A DNA stretch of 64,000 nt from assembly GCF_001552215.1 (NCBI RefSeq), contig NZ_BCQT01000019.1, positions 362,141-426,140 on the forward strand, read 5' to 3'. The DNA comes from Actinomadura macra NBRC 14102 (GTDB taxonomy: Bacteria > Actinomycetota > Actinomycetes > Streptosporangiales > Streptosporangiaceae). The notes beneath the pieces were generated by a model that ran no database searches, was not told where the DNA came from, and saw only the letters and a program-made list of their open reading frames with translations. The position numbers were made by a program, and so were the translations under genes. Positions 46,952 through 56,273 of this stretch are shown here, in pieces (the stretch's first letter is position 1; every line of letters begins with the position of its first letter).

Positions 46952-48001
46952 CTACGCCGGGTCGGCGGCGACGCCGTTGCTGGACGAGCCCGCCTGCCTC
47001 GGCACGAACGGCTCGTCCGCGCCGGAGATCTCGGCATCGGAGATCTCCGCATCGGAGCCGCTCTCGGACGAAGCGCTGTCGGTGGGTGCCGGAACCGTCC
47101 CGCCGGAGGCGGTGCCCTTGGCGGGAGCTGCCGGACGGCGGCCGAGCATGTCGATGTGGTTCAGCGCCGGGTTCGCCGCGATGACCTTGGTGAAGCTAAC
47201 GAACTCGCTGGCGGCGTTCAGGCCGGCGAGCCCGGCCAGGACGGCGAGCCGGGGCCCGCGGCCGAGCCGGGTGGCGGCGAGGCCGAGCAGCGCGCCGAGC
47301 GCGTTGGAGCCGGTGTCGCCGAGCATGGCGCGCTCGGCGAGGTCCTCGCCGAGCAGCGCGGCGGCGGCGCCGAGCGGCGCGGCCACGACGGCCGAGCCGG
47401 ACGCGGTCAGCGCCAACGGCGTCCCGGTGATGACACCGACCTTGATGGCGCGGCCGGGCCGCAGGTCGAACAGGTTCATCAGGTTGGCGCCGCCGGCGAC
47501 GATCGCACCGTTCACCAGCGTGTCGAACGCGCGGCCGGTCCGGGACGGAGCGGGCGACCCGGCGAGCGCGGCGGCGGCCAGACCGGTCGCGCCGATGCCG
47601 AGGATCTTCACCGCGCCGCTGGTGACCTCACCGCGGGCGAGCGCTCCGAGGTGCCCCTTGAAGCCGCGGGACGAGGCGGACCCGGCGAGGTCGTCGTAGC
47701 CGCCGAGGATGCCGGACCCGGCGCCCGCGAGCAGCACCGCGGCGCGCGTCCGGCCGCCGAGGCCGGGGGTCAGCAGCCCGCCGGCGGCGGCGCCCGCCAC
47801 GAACGCGGGCCCCTCCAGCAGGGTCACCGGCTCACCGCGGTGGTTGGTGCGCCCCCACACCTCCTCGCCCGGCAGCCCGTTCAGGCCGGGGGGACGGCGC
47901 GTCAGCGCGGTGTAGGCGGCGCGCGCGGCGGCGGCGCCCAGCAGCGCGCCGGCCAGCAGCCGCGCACCCCGCACCGGGCCGGAGGCGATGCGTCGGTCCA
48001 T
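46952..48001 (-). CDS. MraY/WecA-like polyprenyl-phosphate sugar-phosphate transferase
   Basis: A 349-residue protein with about eight or nine membrane helices. It carries degenerate MraY-type motifs: GGYDDLAGSASSRGFKGHL, NLMNLFDLRPGRAIK and MLGDTGSNALG. A Ser/Glu-rich tail follows the last helix. The family transfers a sugar phosphate to undecaprenyl phosphate. It is not a standard MraY. ATG 48001 follows the upstream gene's stop by 4 bases. In this cluster (murJ, GT4, SteA/SteB-like) it probably makes an envelope glycan precursor, but activity is unproven. Confidence 0.75.
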   Translation of the reverse strand: MDRRIASGPVRGARLLAGALLGAAAARAAYTALTRRPPGLNGLPGEEVWGRTNHRGEPVTLLEGPAFVAGAAAGGLLTPGLGGRTRAAVLLAGAGSGILGGYDDLAGSASSRGFKGHLGALARGEVTSGAVKILGIGATGLAAAALAGSPAPSRTGRAFDTLVNGAIVAGGANLMNLFDLRPGRAIKVGVITGTPLALTASGSAVVAAPLGAAAALLGEDLAERAMLGDTGSNALGALLGLAATRLGRGPRLAVLAGLAGLNAASEFVSFTKVIAANPALNHIDMLGRRPAAPAKGTASGGTVPAPTDSASSESGSDAEISDAEISGADEPFVPRQAGSSSNGVAADPA

Positions 48002-48005
48002 CAGG

Positions 48006-48962
48006 TCACCCGTTCTTCCCCGCTGTGGGCGCGGGCGAGGGCAGGTAGCCGCTCGCGCCGTCGCCCGTGCCGTACTGTCCGGACTTGCCGCCCATCTCGT
48101 TCTGCAGCGCCAGGATCGCCACGACCTGACCGGAGGAGCTGTCCACGGCATCGACCGTGGAGACCTCGTCCTTGGCGCCCGAGTCGCGCAGCGCCGCGAT
48201 CAGCCCGCCCTCCTCGGCGGAGGTGGTCGGGCCACCGACGACGGTACCGCGATCGGCGGCGTCCAGTGCGGTCGCCAGGGAGATCAGTGCCTTGTTGTCC
48301 TCGTCGCCGCCCTCGTAGGCGTAGGCGGCGGACGGCGCGACCATCACCGCGAGGGTGGCGTGCTGCCCGGGCTTGCCGCTGGTGGTGACGTACCCGGCCT
48401 GCTTGAAGCCGTTCAGGACCGCGCCACCGGAGGCGTCCTCGCGCCCGGTCTTGGCGGCGTCCTTGGTGACGAGGGCGCCCGCGAGCACCGCGCCCGCCTT
48501 GGTGTAGGCGTCCGCATCGGCCGGGAACTCGACACCGTCGCCCTTGAGCTGGCTGGCGAGTTCGTCGACGGTGTCACGCTGCTCGTCGTCCAGGAGCTTC
48601 TTCTGGACGGTGACGCGGCCGGTGACGGCGGCGCCGGCGTTCTTCGCCAGCTCGCTGAGCTGCTCGATGCTGTCGTTGCTGGCACCCGGCGTCTCGATCA
48701 GCACCACGGACTGGCCCTTGAGCCGGTCGGCGACGAGCTGCGGCGCCAGCCCCGCGGCGAACTGCTTCTCACCCCGCAGTTGTCCTTCGATCCGCCGCTT
48801 GTCCAGGCGGGCCTGCTGCGCGGACTTGGCCGCCGAGTTGGCCTGCTGGCGCAGCGTGTCGCTCACCGAGTTGGACAGGGTGGTGGAGCCCAGCACGATG
48901 CCCAGCGCCAGCGCGAGGAAGATCGCGACGATGGAGACGAGGTGGTAGCGAAAATCGATCAC
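48006..48962 (-). CDS. MctB/SteB-like membrane-anchored protein (copper transporter family)
   Basis: A 318-residue protein with one N-terminal membrane helix (YHLVSIVAIFLALALGIVLGS), a coiled-coil-like stretch (residues about 35-65) and an extracellular alpha/beta domain. It matches the MctB family: in M. tuberculosis this is a copper-tolerance pore candidate, and in Corynebacterium the homologue SteB partners SteA in cell separation. The start overlaps the SteA stop by 4 bases. The division role is favoured here because of the SteA linkage. Confidence 0.88.
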   Translation of the reverse strand: MIDFRYHLVSIVAIFLALALGIVLGSTTLSNSVSDTLRQQANSAAKSAQQARLDKRRIEGQLRGEKQFAAGLAPQLVADRLKGQSVVLIETPGASNDSIEQLSELAKNAGAAVTGRVTVQKKLLDDEQRDTVDELASQLKGDGVEFPADADAYTKAGAVLAGALVTKDAAKTGREDASGGAVLNGFKQAGYVTTSGKPGQHATLAVMVAPSAAYAYEGGDEDNKALISLATALDAADRGTVVGGPTTSAEEGGLIAALRDSGAKDEVSTVDAVDSSSGQVVAILALQNEMGGKSGQYGTGDGASGYLPSPAPTAGKNG

Positions 48963-50197
48963 GTGAAGAGTCCGGTCAGCCAGAAGACGAAGGCGTGCCA
49001 GCGGTCGGCGAGCAGGGGACTGAGGACGTCCCCCGCCGGTGACATGGCGACGGCGGTGACGATGGCGACGAAGGCGCCGAGGACGAGGAACAGCAACGAC
49101 CAGGTGGAGATCCGGCTGCGGTAGAGCCGGCTGACGCCCTTGGCGTCGACGAGCTTGCTGCCGACGCGCAGCCGCGTGAGGAACGTGCTGGCCATGCCCG
49201 CGCGGCCCTTGTCGAGGAACTCGACCATGTTGGCGTGGGTACCGACCGCGACGATGAGCGTGGCGCCCTTGTCGTCGGCGAGGAGCATCGCGATGTCCTC
49301 ACTGGTGGCGGTGGCGGGGAACACCACCGCCTCGGTGCCGAGCTCGTGCACCCGCTTCAGGCCTGGCGCCCGGCCGTCCCGGTAGGCGTGCACGACGATC
49401 TCGGCGCCGCAGGTCAGCGCGTCGTCGGAGACCGAGTCCATATCGCCGACGATCATGTCGGGCCGGTAGCCGGCCTCCAGCAGCGCGTCGGCGCCGCCGT
49501 CCACCCCGATCAGCACAGGACGGTACTCGCGGATGTAGGGCCGCAGGGTGGCGATGTCTTCGCGGTAGTGGTAGCCGCGGACCACGATCAGCGCGTGCCG
49601 GCCGGCCAGCTTGGTGGTCACGTCGGGGACGCCGACACCGTCGATGAGCAGGTCGCGCTCGCGCTTGACGTACTCCATCGTGTTGGCGACGAACGCCTCC
49701 AGCTGGCTGGCGAGGCCCGCCTTGGCGTCGGTGAGCGCCGTCTCGACCGTCTCGGCGGTCTGCGCGGTGCCCTTGGCGACGACGTCCTCGCCGCGGTACA
49801 CCGTGGACTCCTCGACGCGGACCTGGTCGCCCTCGGCGAGCCTGCTGAAGATCTCCGGGCCGACGTCGTCGACGAGCGGGATGCCGGCCTCGATGAGGAT
49901 CTGCGGACCGAGGTTGGGATAGCGGCCGGAAATACTCGGCGCGACGTTCACCACGGCCCCGACCTCGCATGACACCAGCGCCTCGGCACTGACGCGGTCG
50001 AGGTCGACGTGGTCGATCACGGCGACCTCGCCGGGCTGCAGCCGTTTGGTGAGGTCCTTGGTGCGGCGGTCGAGCCGGGCGACGGCGCTGACACCCGTCC
50101 GGCCGTCATCGCGGCCGCGCCCCAGCGCGAGCACGCGCCGCGGCAGCTTCTGGGCCAGCCGGACGCGCCGTTCGGTGGTGGGAGACGGGTCGTTCAT
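48959..50197 (-). CDS. steA: SteA family cytokinetic ring protein
   Basis: A 412-residue protein. The N-terminal region precedes a thiamine-pyrophosphokinase-like domain (IGVDGGADALLEAGYRPDMIVGDMDSVSDD), and a single membrane helix lies near the C-terminus (WSLLFLVLGAFVAIVTAVAM). This is the SteA architecture of corynebacterial division proteins. ATG 50197 is used; GTG 50200 is equally possible with AGGA upstream. Translation is coupled to the MctB/SteB-like gene. Confidence 0.9.
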   Translation of the reverse strand: MNDPSPTTERRVRLAQKLPRRVLALGRGRDDGRTGVSAVARLDRRTKDLTKRLQPGEVAVIDHVDLDRVSAEALVSCEVGAVVNVAPSISGRYPNLGPQILIEAGIPLVDDVGPEIFSRLAEGDQVRVEESTVYRGEDVVAKGTAQTAETVETALTDAKAGLASQLEAFVANTMEYVKRERDLLIDGVGVPDVTTKLAGRHALIVVRGYHYREDIATLRPYIREYRPVLIGVDGGADALLEAGYRPDMIVGDMDSVSDDALTCGAEIVVHAYRDGRAPGLKRVHELGTEAVVFPATATSEDIAMLLADDKGATLIVAVGTHANMVEFLDKGRAGMASTFLTRLRVGSKLVDAKGVSRLYRSRISTWSLLFLVLGAFVAIVTAVAMSPAGDVLSPLLADRWHAFVFWLTGLFT

Positions 50198-50309
50198 CAC
50201 CGACCATCCTGCCAGAGGGCGGCGGTGAACATGGGCAGGGCCGGACGTCCAGGCGTGTCCGTTCGCGCACCCTCTGTAGTTTTCACTCCCCCGATCGCCG
50301 TTCGCCCGA

Positions 50310-52016
50310 TCAGCGTTCCTCGGCGGCCATCGCGAGCAGTTCCTCGGCGTGGGCGCGGCCGAGCTCGGAGTCCTCCAGCCCGGCGAGCATCCGCGACAGC
50401 TCCCGGACCCGGCCCTCGCGGTCCAGGGCGGTGACGCCGCTGCTGGTGACGGTGCCGTCGTCGGACTTCTCCACCAGCAGGTGCTGGTCGGCGAAGGCGG
50501 CGACCTGCGGCAGGTGCGTGACGACGATCACCTGGGCGTTGCGGGCCAGCCGGGCCAGCCGGCGGCCGATCTCGACGGCCGCCTTGCCGCCGACGCCCGC
50601 GTCCACCTCGTCGAACACGAAGGTGGGCACCGGGTCGGCGCCGGCGAACACGACCTCGATCGCCAGCATCACCCGGGACAGCTCGCCGCCGGAGGCGCCC
50701 TTGTGCAGCGGCAGCGGCGGCGACCCGGGGTGCGGCGCGAGCCGCACCTCCACCTCGTCGAGGCCGTGCGGGCCGTAGTCCTGAGACCGGCCGACGGTGA
50801 CGTGCACGCGCGCGTGCGGCATCGCGAGCGCGGTGAGCTCCTCGGTGACCGCGCCGGAGAAGCGCTCGGCGGCGCGGGTGCGGACGGCGGTCAGCTCGCC
50901 CGCCTCGGCGGCGAGCCGCTCGGCCAGTTCGGCGTGCTCGGCGCGCAGTTCCTCGATGCGGTCGTCGTCGCCCTCCAGCTCGGTGAGCCGGGCGGCCGAC
51001 CTCCGCGCCCACTCCAGCACCTCCGTCACCGTCCCCTCCGTCCCGCCGTACTTGCGGGTCAGGGCGGTCAGCTCGGCGCGCCGGCCCTGGGCGGCGGCGA
51101 GCCGCGCCGGGTCGGCGTCGACGGACTCGGCGTAGGACGCCAGGTCGGTGCCGACGTCGGAGACGAGGTAGCCGGCCTCGGCGAGGCGATCGGCGAGCGC
51201 GGCCAGCTCCGGGTCATGGTCGCGGACGGCGTCCAGGGCGTTGCGGGCCGTGCCGAGCAGGCTCACCACGTTCGCGGCCTCGAACGCGGCGGCGGGGTCG
51301 CCGAGCAGCGCCTCGTGCGCGGATTCGGCGGCGCCGTGCAGCGCGTCGGCATGCCCGAGCCGCTCCTCCTCGGCGGCCAGCTCGGTGTCCTCGCCCTCCT
51401 TGGGCTCGACCTTCTCGATCTCTTCCAGCCCGAACCGCAGCAGCTCGGCCTCCTGGGCGCGCTCGCGCGCCCGGGTCGTCAGCTCCTCCAGCAGCGCGTC
51501 GACCTGGCGGTGCCGCTGGTAGGCCTTGGTGTAGGCGCGCATCGGCTTGGTCAGCGCGCCGCCCGCGTACCGGTCGAGCGCGCCGCGCTGCCGCGCCGAC
51601 TGGAGCAGCCGCTGCTGGTCGGACTGCCCGTGCACGGCCACCAGGTCGTCGGCGAGGTTGATCAGCAGGCTCACCGGGACGGACCGGCCGCCGAGAAAGG
51701 CGCGGGAGCGCCCCTCCGCCGACACCGACCGGGTGACGATCAGCGCGCCCTCGTCCAGTTCGCCGCCGGCCTCCTCGACGCGGTCGACCACGCGGCCACC
51801 GGGGTCGACGACGATCCGGCCCTCCACGGTGGCGCGCCCGGCGCCCGGCCGGACCCGTTGCGGGTCGGCGCGACCGCCGAACAGCAGCCCGAGGCTGGTG
51901 ACGACCATCGTCTTGCCCGCGCCGGTCTCCCCGGTCACGACGTTGAACCCCGGCGACAGATCGAGTACGGCCTCGTCGATCACGCCGAGGCCCTGGATCC
52001 GCACCTCATCGATCAT
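50310..52016 (-). CDS. recN: DNA repair protein RecN
   Basis: A 568-residue SMC-like ATPase for double-strand-break repair. Walker A is VTGETGAGKTMVV and the C-terminal signature/Walker B is KGASGGELSRVMLAIEVV...TFVFDEVDAGVGG, with a long coiled coil in between (residues about 160-370). The MIDEVRIQGLGVIDEAVL opening supports the ATG at 52016, although in-frame GTGs closer to a GGAGG site exist 9-18 bases upstream. Same strand and order as in other actinomycetes (tlyA-nadK-recN-steA). Confidence 0.96.
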   Translation of the reverse strand: MIDEVRIQGLGVIDEAVLDLSPGFNVVTGETGAGKTMVVTSLGLLFGGRADPQRVRPGAGRATVEGRIVVDPGGRVVDRVEEAGGELDEGALIVTRSVSAEGRSRAFLGGRSVPVSLLINLADDLVAVHGQSDQQRLLQSARQRGALDRYAGGALTKPMRAYTKAYQRHRQVDALLEELTTRARERAQEAELLRFGLEEIEKVEPKEGEDTELAAEEERLGHADALHGAAESAHEALLGDPAAAFEAANVVSLLGTARNALDAVRDHDPELAALADRLAEAGYLVSDVGTDLASYAESVDADPARLAAAQGRRAELTALTRKYGGTEGTVTEVLEWARRSAARLTELEGDDDRIEELRAEHAELAERLAAEAGELTAVRTRAAERFSGAVTEELTALAMPHARVHVTVGRSQDYGPHGLDEVEVRLAPHPGSPPLPLHKGASGGELSRVMLAIEVVFAGADPVPTFVFDEVDAGVGGKAAVEIGRRLARLARNAQVIVVTHLPQVAAFADQHLLVEKSDDGTVTSSGVTALDREGRVRELSRMLAGLEDSELGRAHAEELLAMAAEER

Positions 52017-52074
52017 CGGGCGCACCAGCGTCACAACCCTCCGCAAACAGATCCCCGTTCAGCGCCTGTGGAGA

Positions 52075-53022
52075 TTATCCCCTCTGCCCGTCCGACGCCT
52101 CCCCGTCCGCGGTGAGCGAGGGGTGGGACGGCTGCCGCACACGCCCCCGCCACCCCGTCACGGGCAGCCCGAACTTGGTGACGAGCCGGTCGGTGAAGGG
52201 AGTGAGATGCAGCCGCGCGAGCCGCACCGGCTCAACGCCCCGGCGGACCTCCACCCGCGCCCCCGGCGGCAGGTCGAGCGTGCGGCGGCCATCGCACCAC
52301 AGGACGGCGCGGGGCGTGCCGTCCAGCACCTCGACCGCCACCAGCGACCGCGGCGACACCACCAGCGGGCGGGCGAACAGGGAGTGGGCACTGATCGGGA
52401 CGACCAGCATCGCCTCGACCTCCGGCCACACCACCGGTCCGCCGGCGGAGAACGCGTAGGCGGTGGACCCGGTGGGCGTGGCGCACACGACGCCGTCGCA
52501 GCCCCAGTTCGACAGGGGACGGCCGTCGATCTCGGCGACGACCTCCAGCATCCGCTCCCGCTCGGCCTTCTCGATGCTCGCCTCGTTCAGCGCCCAGGTG
52601 GTGCCCATGACCGACCCGTTGCGGCGGACGGTGACGTCGATCGTCATCCGCTCCTCGACGTCGTAGCGGCGGTCGACGACGCGGTCGACGGTCGCGGCGA
52701 GGTCGTCGCGCTCGGCCTCTGCGAGGAACCCGACGTGCCCGAGGTTGACGCCGAGCAGCGGGGTACGGGAGCCGCGGGTCAGGTCGGCGCTGCGCAACAG
52801 CGTCCCGTCTCCGCCGAGGACCATGACGACCTCGGCGTCCTCGGCGGCCGCGGCGTTGCCGGGCATGACGTCCACGCCCGTGCAGCCGATGTCGCGGGCC
52901 TCGTTCTCCAGCACGCGGACGGCGATCCCCGCCGTGCTGAGCCGCTCGATGACGAGCTGGGCGCTGCGGACCGCCTCGGGGCGCCCGGTGTGCGTCACGA
53001 CCAGCACCGACCTTGTGCTCAT
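52075..53022 (-). CDS. nadK: NAD kinase
   Basis: A 315-residue kinase making NADP. The diagnostic GGDGTLLRSADL and NLGHVGFLAEAE loops and the second motif CDGVVCATPTGSTAYAFSAGGP are intact. Length is slightly above average because of a charged C-terminal tail. Start is ATG 53022. It lies between tlyA and recN, the normal order in actinomycetes. Confidence 0.97.
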   Translation of the reverse strand: MSTRSVLVVTHTGRPEAVRSAQLVIERLSTAGIAVRVLENEARDIGCTGVDVMPGNAAAAEDAEVVMVLGGDGTLLRSADLTRGSRTPLLGVNLGHVGFLAEAERDDLAATVDRVVDRRYDVEERMTIDVTVRRNGSVMGTTWALNEASIEKAERERMLEVVAEIDGRPLSNWGCDGVVCATPTGSTAYAFSAGGPVVWPEVEAMLVVPISAHSLFARPLVVSPRSLVAVEVLDGTPRAVLWCDGRRTLDLPPGARVEVRRGVEPVRLARLHLTPFTDRLVTKFGLPVTGWRGRVRQPSHPSLTADGEASDGQRG

Positions 53023-53122
53023 ACTTTCGCTCCACTCCCCGGCACGTCACTCCCCGGAGCGTCCCGGTGTACGGCCGCCGTCTGTACAAACGCCCTTTGT
53101 ACGGCCGGCGTCCCCGGGACGC

Positions 53123-53920
53123 TCACTGCGGGCCCTCGGCGATGGCCTTCGCCAGGTCGGCCTCGTCCAGCGGCGGGGCCCCCGCCCGCAGCCAGAGGAA
53201 GTACTCCACGTTGCCCGACGGGCCCGGCAAGGGGCTCGCGGTCACGCCGCGCACCCCCAGCCCGAGAGTCAGCGCGTGCGCGGCCACCCCGCGCACCGCC
53301 TCGGCGCGCAGCTCCGGCTCGCGGACGACGCCGCCCGCTCCGACCCGGTCCTTGCCGACCTCGAACTGCGGCTTGACCATGATCGCGTAGTCGGCGTCCG
53401 GGGCGGCGCAGCGCTGCACCGGGCCGAGGACGAGTTTCAGGGAGATGAAGGAGAGGTCGCCCACGACGAGGCCGGGCGGGCCGCCGAGCATGCCGGGCTC
53501 CAGATCGCGGATGTTCACCCGCTCCAGCACGGTGACACGCTCATCGGTCCGCAGCGACCAGGCGATCTGCCCGTAGCCGACGTCCACCGCGTCCACGTGC
53601 GCGGCGCCGGCGCGCAGCAGCACGTCGGTGAACCCGCCCGTCGAGGCGCCCGCGTCGAGGCAGCGGCGGCCCTCGACCGCCAGGCCGGTGAACGCCGCGA
53701 GCGCGCCGGCGAGTTTGTGGCCACCCCGCGAGACGTACTCGGGTCCCGCGTCGGCCTCGTCCACCACGATCGCGGCGCCGGCCTCGACCTGCGTGGCCGC
53801 CTTGCCCGCCCGCTGCCCGCCGACCCGCACCCGGCCGTCGCCGATGAGCTGGGAGGCGTGCTCCCGCGACCGCGCGAGCTTGCGGCGCACCAGCTCCGCG
53901 TCCAGGCGCCGCCTGGTCAC
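53123..53920 (-). CDS. tlyA: TlyA family rRNA (cytidine-2'-O)-methyltransferase/hemolysin homologue
   Basis: A 265-residue protein with an N-terminal S4 RNA-binding domain (RRLDAELVRRKLARSREHAS) and an FtsJ-like methyltransferase domain (CLDAGASTGGFTDVLLRAGA; KPQFE). In mycobacteria TlyA methylates 16S and 23S rRNA and its loss gives capreomycin resistance. The start overlaps the stop of the upstream small gene by 4 bases. Confidence 0.94.
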   Translation of the reverse strand: MTRRRLDAELVRRKLARSREHASQLIGDGRVRVGGQRAGKAATQVEAGAAIVVDEADAGPEYVSRGGHKLAGALAAFTGLAVEGRRCLDAGASTGGFTDVLLRAGAAHVDAVDVGYGQIAWSLRTDERVTVLERVNIRDLEPGMLGGPPGLVVGDLSFISLKLVLGPVQRCAAPDADYAIMVKPQFEVGKDRVGAGGVVREPELRAEAVRGVAAHALTLGLGVRGVTASPLPGPSGNVEYFLWLRAGAPPLDEADLAKAIAEGPQ

Positions 53921-54234
53921 GCCGGGTTTCCGGGACGGGGGCGCAGGGCGGTGGGGAACGCGGGGCGCGGCTGGACGGGCGGGACCGGGCCGGCGGACTC
54001 GGGCCGGCCCTCACCAGTGGTCGCGGGGTCGTCCTGATCGGCGGAGGCCAGCAGGTCCTGGAGCCGCTGGTGGATGTCCTCGAAGACCTCCACATGCTCG
54101 GGGACGGGGCGTCCGGGCAGGTCGCCGAGCCGGGCCAGGGCGGCGTCCACGCGCGGGTCACCGGTGGGCTCGGGCAGCGGTGCGGCGGGGATCTCCTCCG
54201 GCTCCCCCTCCGGGCCCCGCTCCTCGTCGGACAT
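53917..54234 (-). CDS. Small acidic hypothetical protein upstream of tlyA
   Basis: A 105-residue, Pro/Glu-rich protein (MSDEERGPEGEPEEIPAAPL) with a predicted helix near VDAALARLGDLPGRPVPEHVEVFEDIHQRL. No known domain. ATG 54234 follows GGGAGGT and overlaps tlyA translationally. Similar short genes often precede tlyA in actinomycetes; the function is unknown. Confidence 0.8.
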   Translation of the reverse strand: MSDEERGPEGEPEEIPAAPLPEPTGDPRVDAALARLGDLPGRPVPEHVEVFEDIHQRLQDLLASADQDDPATTGEGRPESAGPVPPVQPRPAFPTALRPRPGNPA

Positions 54235-54349
54235 CACGTTTACCTCCCAGTCGCACCCGGGCGCGCGCACCGAGTCGCTCCGGTCTCGGTCAGAACGCTA
54301 CCGTCCCATCACGACATCGTTGTCGACCGAACGGGAGAACGCCCTGACC

Positions 54350-54691
54350 ATGGCGAACGAGGAGGACTGCCGGGCGGCGCTCGGCCGGATCGCCGAGCGA
54401 CTGGCGGATGTGGACGCCGACCACCTCGCCGAGCACGTCGTGGAGCGGACGATCAGCTGCTGGGTCCCCGACCTCGGGCTGGCCTTCCGGACCCGCCTGC
54501 ACGCCGGGGGCCTGGACGGCTTCGTCCCCGACGACGACCCGAGGTCCGCCCAGGTCCGGCTCACCGTGGACAGCGACGACCTGGTCGCGCTGGCCCGCGA
54601 CGAGCTGAACCCGGCCAAGGCCTGGGCCACGGGGCGGCTGAAGATCGAGGCGAGCATCTTCGATCTGCTCCGGCTCCGCAGGCTGCTGTGA
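54350..54691 (+). CDS. SCP2 sterol-binding domain protein
   Basis: A 113-residue protein with the SCP2 fold, ending in NPAKAWATGRLKIEASIFDLL, the hallmark of the family's lipid-binding groove. GGGAG lies about 12 bases before ATG 54350. It probably carries a hydrophobic ligand; none is known. Its stop touches the stop of the convergent HAD gene with no spacer. Confidence 0.8.
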   Translation: MANEEDCRAALGRIAERLADVDADHLAEHVVERTISCWVPDLGLAFRTRLHAGGLDGFVPDDDPRSAQVRLTVDSDDLVALARDELNPAKAWATGRLKIEASIFDLLRLRRLL

Positions 54692-55699
54692 TCAGCGGAG
54701 CGGGGCGAGGGCGTCCAGCGCACCGGAGAGGGCCTCCGCCGTCGGCCGGCCACCGTCCGCCCAGGCGGCGCTCGCCAGGGCGCGCAGCCCGTCGTAGGGG
54801 TCGCCTGAGCCGGAGAGCGTGAACCGGCCGCCGTCCCCGCGGGCCGTCCAGCCGCCGCAGTGGTGGCCCTCACCGTCGCGGACCGGCTCGGGATGCGGGA
54901 CGAGCAGCCCGGTCAGGTCGGAGGCGACATAGGTCGGGCGCTGCCGGGGCGGGGCGGTGAGCGCCTGGAGGGGGTCGGTGACGCCGGTGAACACCAGCAG
55001 GCTGTCGGCGCCGCCGTTGTGGGCGCCCTCGATGTCGGTGTCGAGGCGATCACCCACCACCAGCGGCCGCCGCGCACCGGTGCGCCGGATCGATTCCTGG
55101 TGCAGCGGGCGCTCCGGCTTGCCCGTGATGATCGGATCGACGCCGGTGGACGAGCTGATCACCCGCAGCAGCGACCCGTTGCCCGGATTCGGCGGCCCGT
55201 CCCCGCCCGGAATGGTCAGGTCGCCGTTCGAGCCCACGAACAGGGCACCCGCGCTGACCGCCCGTGCCCCTTCGGAAAGCTGGTCATAGGCGATGCCCGG
55301 TGAGAACCCCTGCACGACCGCGGCGGGCTCTTCGGACGCGCGGGACACCGGCCGCAGCCCCTGCGCGTACAGGGCCTGCCGCAGCCCCATCCCGCCCACC
55401 ACGAGCACTTTCGCGCCGGCGGGCAGCCGCTCGGCGAGCAGCCGGGCCGCCGCCTGCGCCGAGGTCACCACGTCGTCGGGGGACGCGGGGACGCCCACGT
55501 CCGACAGCAGTTCCGCGACCGCGGCCGGCGTCCGGGAGGCGTTGTTGGTGACGAACGCCAATCGCTGCCCCGCCGCGCGGGCCTTGGCGAGCGACTCCGG
55601 CGCCGCGCGCACCGGACGCCGGCCGATGTAGACGACACCGTCCAGATCGAGCAATGCGACGTCGTACGCCTCGCACAGAGGACGGTCACTGCCCTTCAA
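54692..55699 (-). CDS. HAD-IIA family phosphatase (NagD-like)
   Basis: A 335-residue hydrolase. The nucleophile motif is DLDGVVYIG (Asp18/Asp20), followed by FVTNNASRTPAAVAELL (motif II) and GDRLDTDIEGAHNGG (motif III/IV). An extra C-terminal domain of about 70 residues follows the catalytic part. It acts on small phosphorylated metabolites. Start TTG 55699 lacks its own ribosome site. The visible GAGGAG serves an out-of-frame 9-codon leader that overlaps it. Confidence 0.85.
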   Translation of the reverse strand: MKGSDRPLCEAYDVALLDLDGVVYIGRRPVRAAPESLAKARAAGQRLAFVTNNASRTPAAVAELLSDVGVPASPDDVVTSAQAAARLLAERLPAGAKVLVVGGMGLRQALYAQGLRPVSRASEEPAAVVQGFSPGIAYDQLSEGARAVSAGALFVGSNGDLTIPGGDGPPNPGNGSLLRVISSSTGVDPIITGKPERPLHQESIRRTGARRPLVVGDRLDTDIEGAHNGGADSLLVFTGVTDPLQALTAPPRQRPTYVASDLTGLLVPHPEPVRDGEGHHCGGWTARGDGGRFTLSGSGDPYDGLRALASAAWADGGRPTAEALSGALDALAPLR

Positions 55700-55715
55700 C
55701 GCGGCCTGCCTTCAT
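55686..55715 (-). other. Nine-codon leader frame overlapping the HAD start
   Basis: ATG 55715 follows GAGGAGCACG at ideal spacing and encodes MKAGRVEGQ before TGA at 55688-55686. The HAD gene begins at TTG 55699 inside it, in another frame. This suggests reinitiation or coupling rather than simple initiation. Confidence 0.4.
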
Positions 55716-55766
55716 CGTGCTCCTCGCTTATGTACAGGGGGTGAACGGGCACCGGGTGTCCACGGG

Positions 55767-56210
55767 TCAGCGGCGGGACGCCAGGGTGGCCCTGGCGTGC
55801 CGGAGGGCCCGCTCGTAATCCTTGTTGTCGGGACGCATCGCCGCCGCGAGCGCCAGGTGCTCGACGGCGCCCTCGAAGTCGCCCATCCGGCTGAGCGCCA
55901 GTCCGAGGCCGAACCGCGCGTAGTCCTCCGCCGGCTCCTCCTCGACGATCCAGCGGAAGCTCTGGGCCGCCGCTTCGAACTGCCGGGCCCCGAACTGCGC
56001 GCGGCCAAGGGCCTCGCGGATGCTGTGCGACTGCGGCTCGGCGTCGGCGGCCCGTGCCAGCAGCTGCAGCGCGGCGGAGGCACTGCCTGCCCGCAACAGT
56101 TCCAGCCCCCGCGTGTACCACTCGTAAACCCCGCCGTCGGGAGCGGGTGGATGCCCGGCTGGGTCGTCCCCCGGGGAATCCGCCGGTCGTCCCGGTCCTT
56201 GACCGCTCAT
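55767..56210 (-). CDS. TPR-repeat protein
   Basis: A 147-residue protein. After a Gly/Pro-rich start, about three TPR units fill residues 30-145 (YEWYTRGLELLRAGSASAAL, EALGRAQFGARQFEAA, YARFGLGLALSRMGDFEGAV). It is likely a protein-interaction scaffold. ATG 56210 follows GGGAGGT. It lies 67 bases ahead of the HAD gene on the same strand. Confidence 0.88.
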   Translation of the reverse strand: MSGQGPGRPADSPGDDPAGHPPAPDGGVYEWYTRGLELLRAGSASAALQLLARAADAEPQSHSIREALGRAQFGARQFEAAAQSFRWIVEEEPAEDYARFGLGLALSRMGDFEGAVEHLALAAAMRPDNKDYERALRHARATLASRR

Positions 56211-56273
56211 GTGGACCTCCCCTCGGACTCTGATCACCCCGACGGTACCCGGCGGCTGGACACAGAGCCCCCG

